From contig NC_060238.1 of the NCBI RefSeq assembly GCF_021155775.2, forward strand, positions 20,130,970 to 20,194,969: 64,000 nt of DNA, written 5' to 3'. This document shows, in pieces, positions 62,517 to 64,000 of the stretch. Both the position numbers and the translations under genes were made by a program. Position 1 is the first letter of the stretch, and the number at the start of each line of letters is the position of its first letter. Source of the DNA: Neodiprion pinetum (lineage: Eukaryota; Arthropoda; Insecta; Hymenoptera; Diprionidae). The notes below the pieces were generated by a model. The model searched no databases. It saw nothing but the letters and a program-made list of their open reading frames with translations, and had not been told where the DNA came from.

Positions 62517-64000
62517 TATATATATATGCAGTGACTACAACTCTTTTTTCTATAAGAACACAATTATTCATCGAGCTCTGATAACAGCTTGAGCACAATG
62601 TAAATGTCTATAATTTTATAATGATATTTCATACGAAAAGAATTTAAGGGAAATGTTGAAGCTGTACGAGATAAGATTTGATTAATTTATGATCGTATGA
62701 GAAGTTGGTTTTTTTATTTTTGAACGAATTTATTTACTTATGTCATATGCTGTTTGGGGTACTTTTTTTTCTATTAGCATCGATTCTATAAGTTTGATCG
62801 TTATAAAGAGGAAGAAAGGATCGAATTTGGAAAATTTGAGTTCCGTTGCGGAAGAAGAAAAAAAAACCGCAAGAGTTTTAACGCGAAAATCATTCTTTGC
62901 TCCGAATATCGTGAAAGTGAAATTCTGTAACAGATACGATTTTGTAGGGCATCGATTGCGTTGTGATCCGAAATGAAGAAGATTGATGATTTTTGAAACC
63001 GTAATATAAAAGGAACGTTGCGTTTACATTGATATTTATTATTCAAACGTCGAGTCGTTGAAAATTTCATTCGTCGGTCGGATCGTTGAAAAACTTTCCG
63101 CGCGTTCAAATTTTTTTTCCGATCAACTCGCATTTAATTACAGGCGTATATTTTCCGTCGATCGTTCGTAGAGTGAGAATATTTTCCGATCCTCGCGACA
63201 AAAACTAGCTTCAAGAATCAACGACCTGCAGAATCGTCGGGTCCCGTATCGTCGCGAGTGCGCAACGAGAAGCGTCGATCGATCGAATATAATCTGTCGA
63301 TGAATCTGAGGTGCGCGTTATCTGCGCCAAGATATCTTAAATCAATTCATCCCTCCGTTCGTCGATCGAAAAAGACAGATGATCTCAAGTCGTGGGAATT
63401 CTATCGATGCTAAGTGATTTCTCCTCTCCTCACACGCCGCATTGTTTAATGTTACAGAGCGATCATACATCGACAGAATATTAATTGTCATCTCGAGAAA
63501 CCTAAAAAGATCTGTAACAACGTTCGACAATTGGATTATCCTACATTGTAAGAATATAGATATCGGTATACGAATGTAACCTTTTCTTATAGTTTTTACT
63601 TCAATTTTGTACACTTCGTTGCTACAATTACAATAAAAAAGAAAAAAATGTCCAAGAGAATCGACAATCGTGTTATCAAATTAAACCAGCGTGAGTTTTT
63701 CGTCTCGATTTTTATCCGGCATCTCGCCACCGATCGGATCGATCCCAGGATAATCTTCAATCCTAAAGTGAAATTTTTTCACGATTGTTATATTTTCGAA
63801 GCTGGATAAAAAAAAAAAAAAAAATATGCAGACTGCTGGCCGAGCAGCGAGTAGGTGCCTACCTACAACAAAGGACAGAGCAAACGAGTGTTATACGACT
63901 CGGTGTCGTGTTCATTTTTTCATTGGTTCCCTTTCCTGCTAACTAACTTTGTCCACACACTCTCGAGCAACGCGGCTGCCGCAGGACTGCGTCCGTGAAC
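62517..64000. other. Right end of the window, nothing firmly identified
   Basis: AT-rich to balanced DNA; many TCGA and CGATCG words occur at 63040-63370. The last 170 bases are richer in GC and could be a 5' exon or promoter of the next gene, but no reading frame or signal supports a call. Confidence 0.35.

Overview
This is eukaryotic nuclear DNA, almost certainly from an insect and probably a hymenopteran. The evidence is introns with GT/AG borders in every long gene, AT-rich intergenic DNA full of A/T tracts and TA microsatellites, insect core-promoter words (TATCGATA), short CCTAA-like blocks, small foldback transposons, and proteins that read as insect orthologues. The species assignment is inference. 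Nothing bacterial or viral was seen.

Layout. (1) 1-9976, plus strand: the last ten coding exons of a kirre/roughest-type immunoglobulin adhesion receptor; its 5' exons lie upstream of the window. One intron holds a small inverted-repeat element. (2) 9977-20829: AT-rich, microsatellite-rich DNA without a recognisable gene, probably partly long kirre 3' UTR, with a foldback element at 12607-12991. (3) 20830-23389, minus strand: a compact cluster, in transcription order CMC4 (two exons), a 75-residue one-pass membrane protein, NDUFAF8 and PIG-M. The 75-residue frame and NDUFAF8 are only 35 bases apart, so a shared dicistronic mRNA is plausible. (4) About 24848-37540: a satellite array of about 37 copies of a 341-bp monomer, with nested higher-order duplications. 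(5) 40029-43351, minus: fizzy/Cdc20 in seven exons. (6) 45136-50801, minus: xmas/GANP, the TREX-2 scaffold, in four exons. (7) 51548-53088, plus: APIP/MtnB of methionine salvage in five exons, divergent from xmas. (8) 53241-54993, minus: CWF19L1 in three exons, convergent with APIP. (9) 55000-64000: no recognised gene; a GC-rich promoter-like island near 57880-58300 and a second TA-flanked foldback element at 62025-62516.

The genes are mainly housekeeping: mitochondrial intermembrane-space proteins and complex I assembly, GPI-anchor synthesis, APC/C activation, mRNA export, methionine salvage and spliceosome or debranching function. The adhesion receptor is the one clearly developmental gene. 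No new biological system is established. The best leads are the dicistronic-looking mitochondrial micro-gene cluster, the substructure of the 341-bp satellite, the CCAAT plus CHR arrangement upstream of fizzy, and a repeated block in the xmas/APIP divergent promoter.
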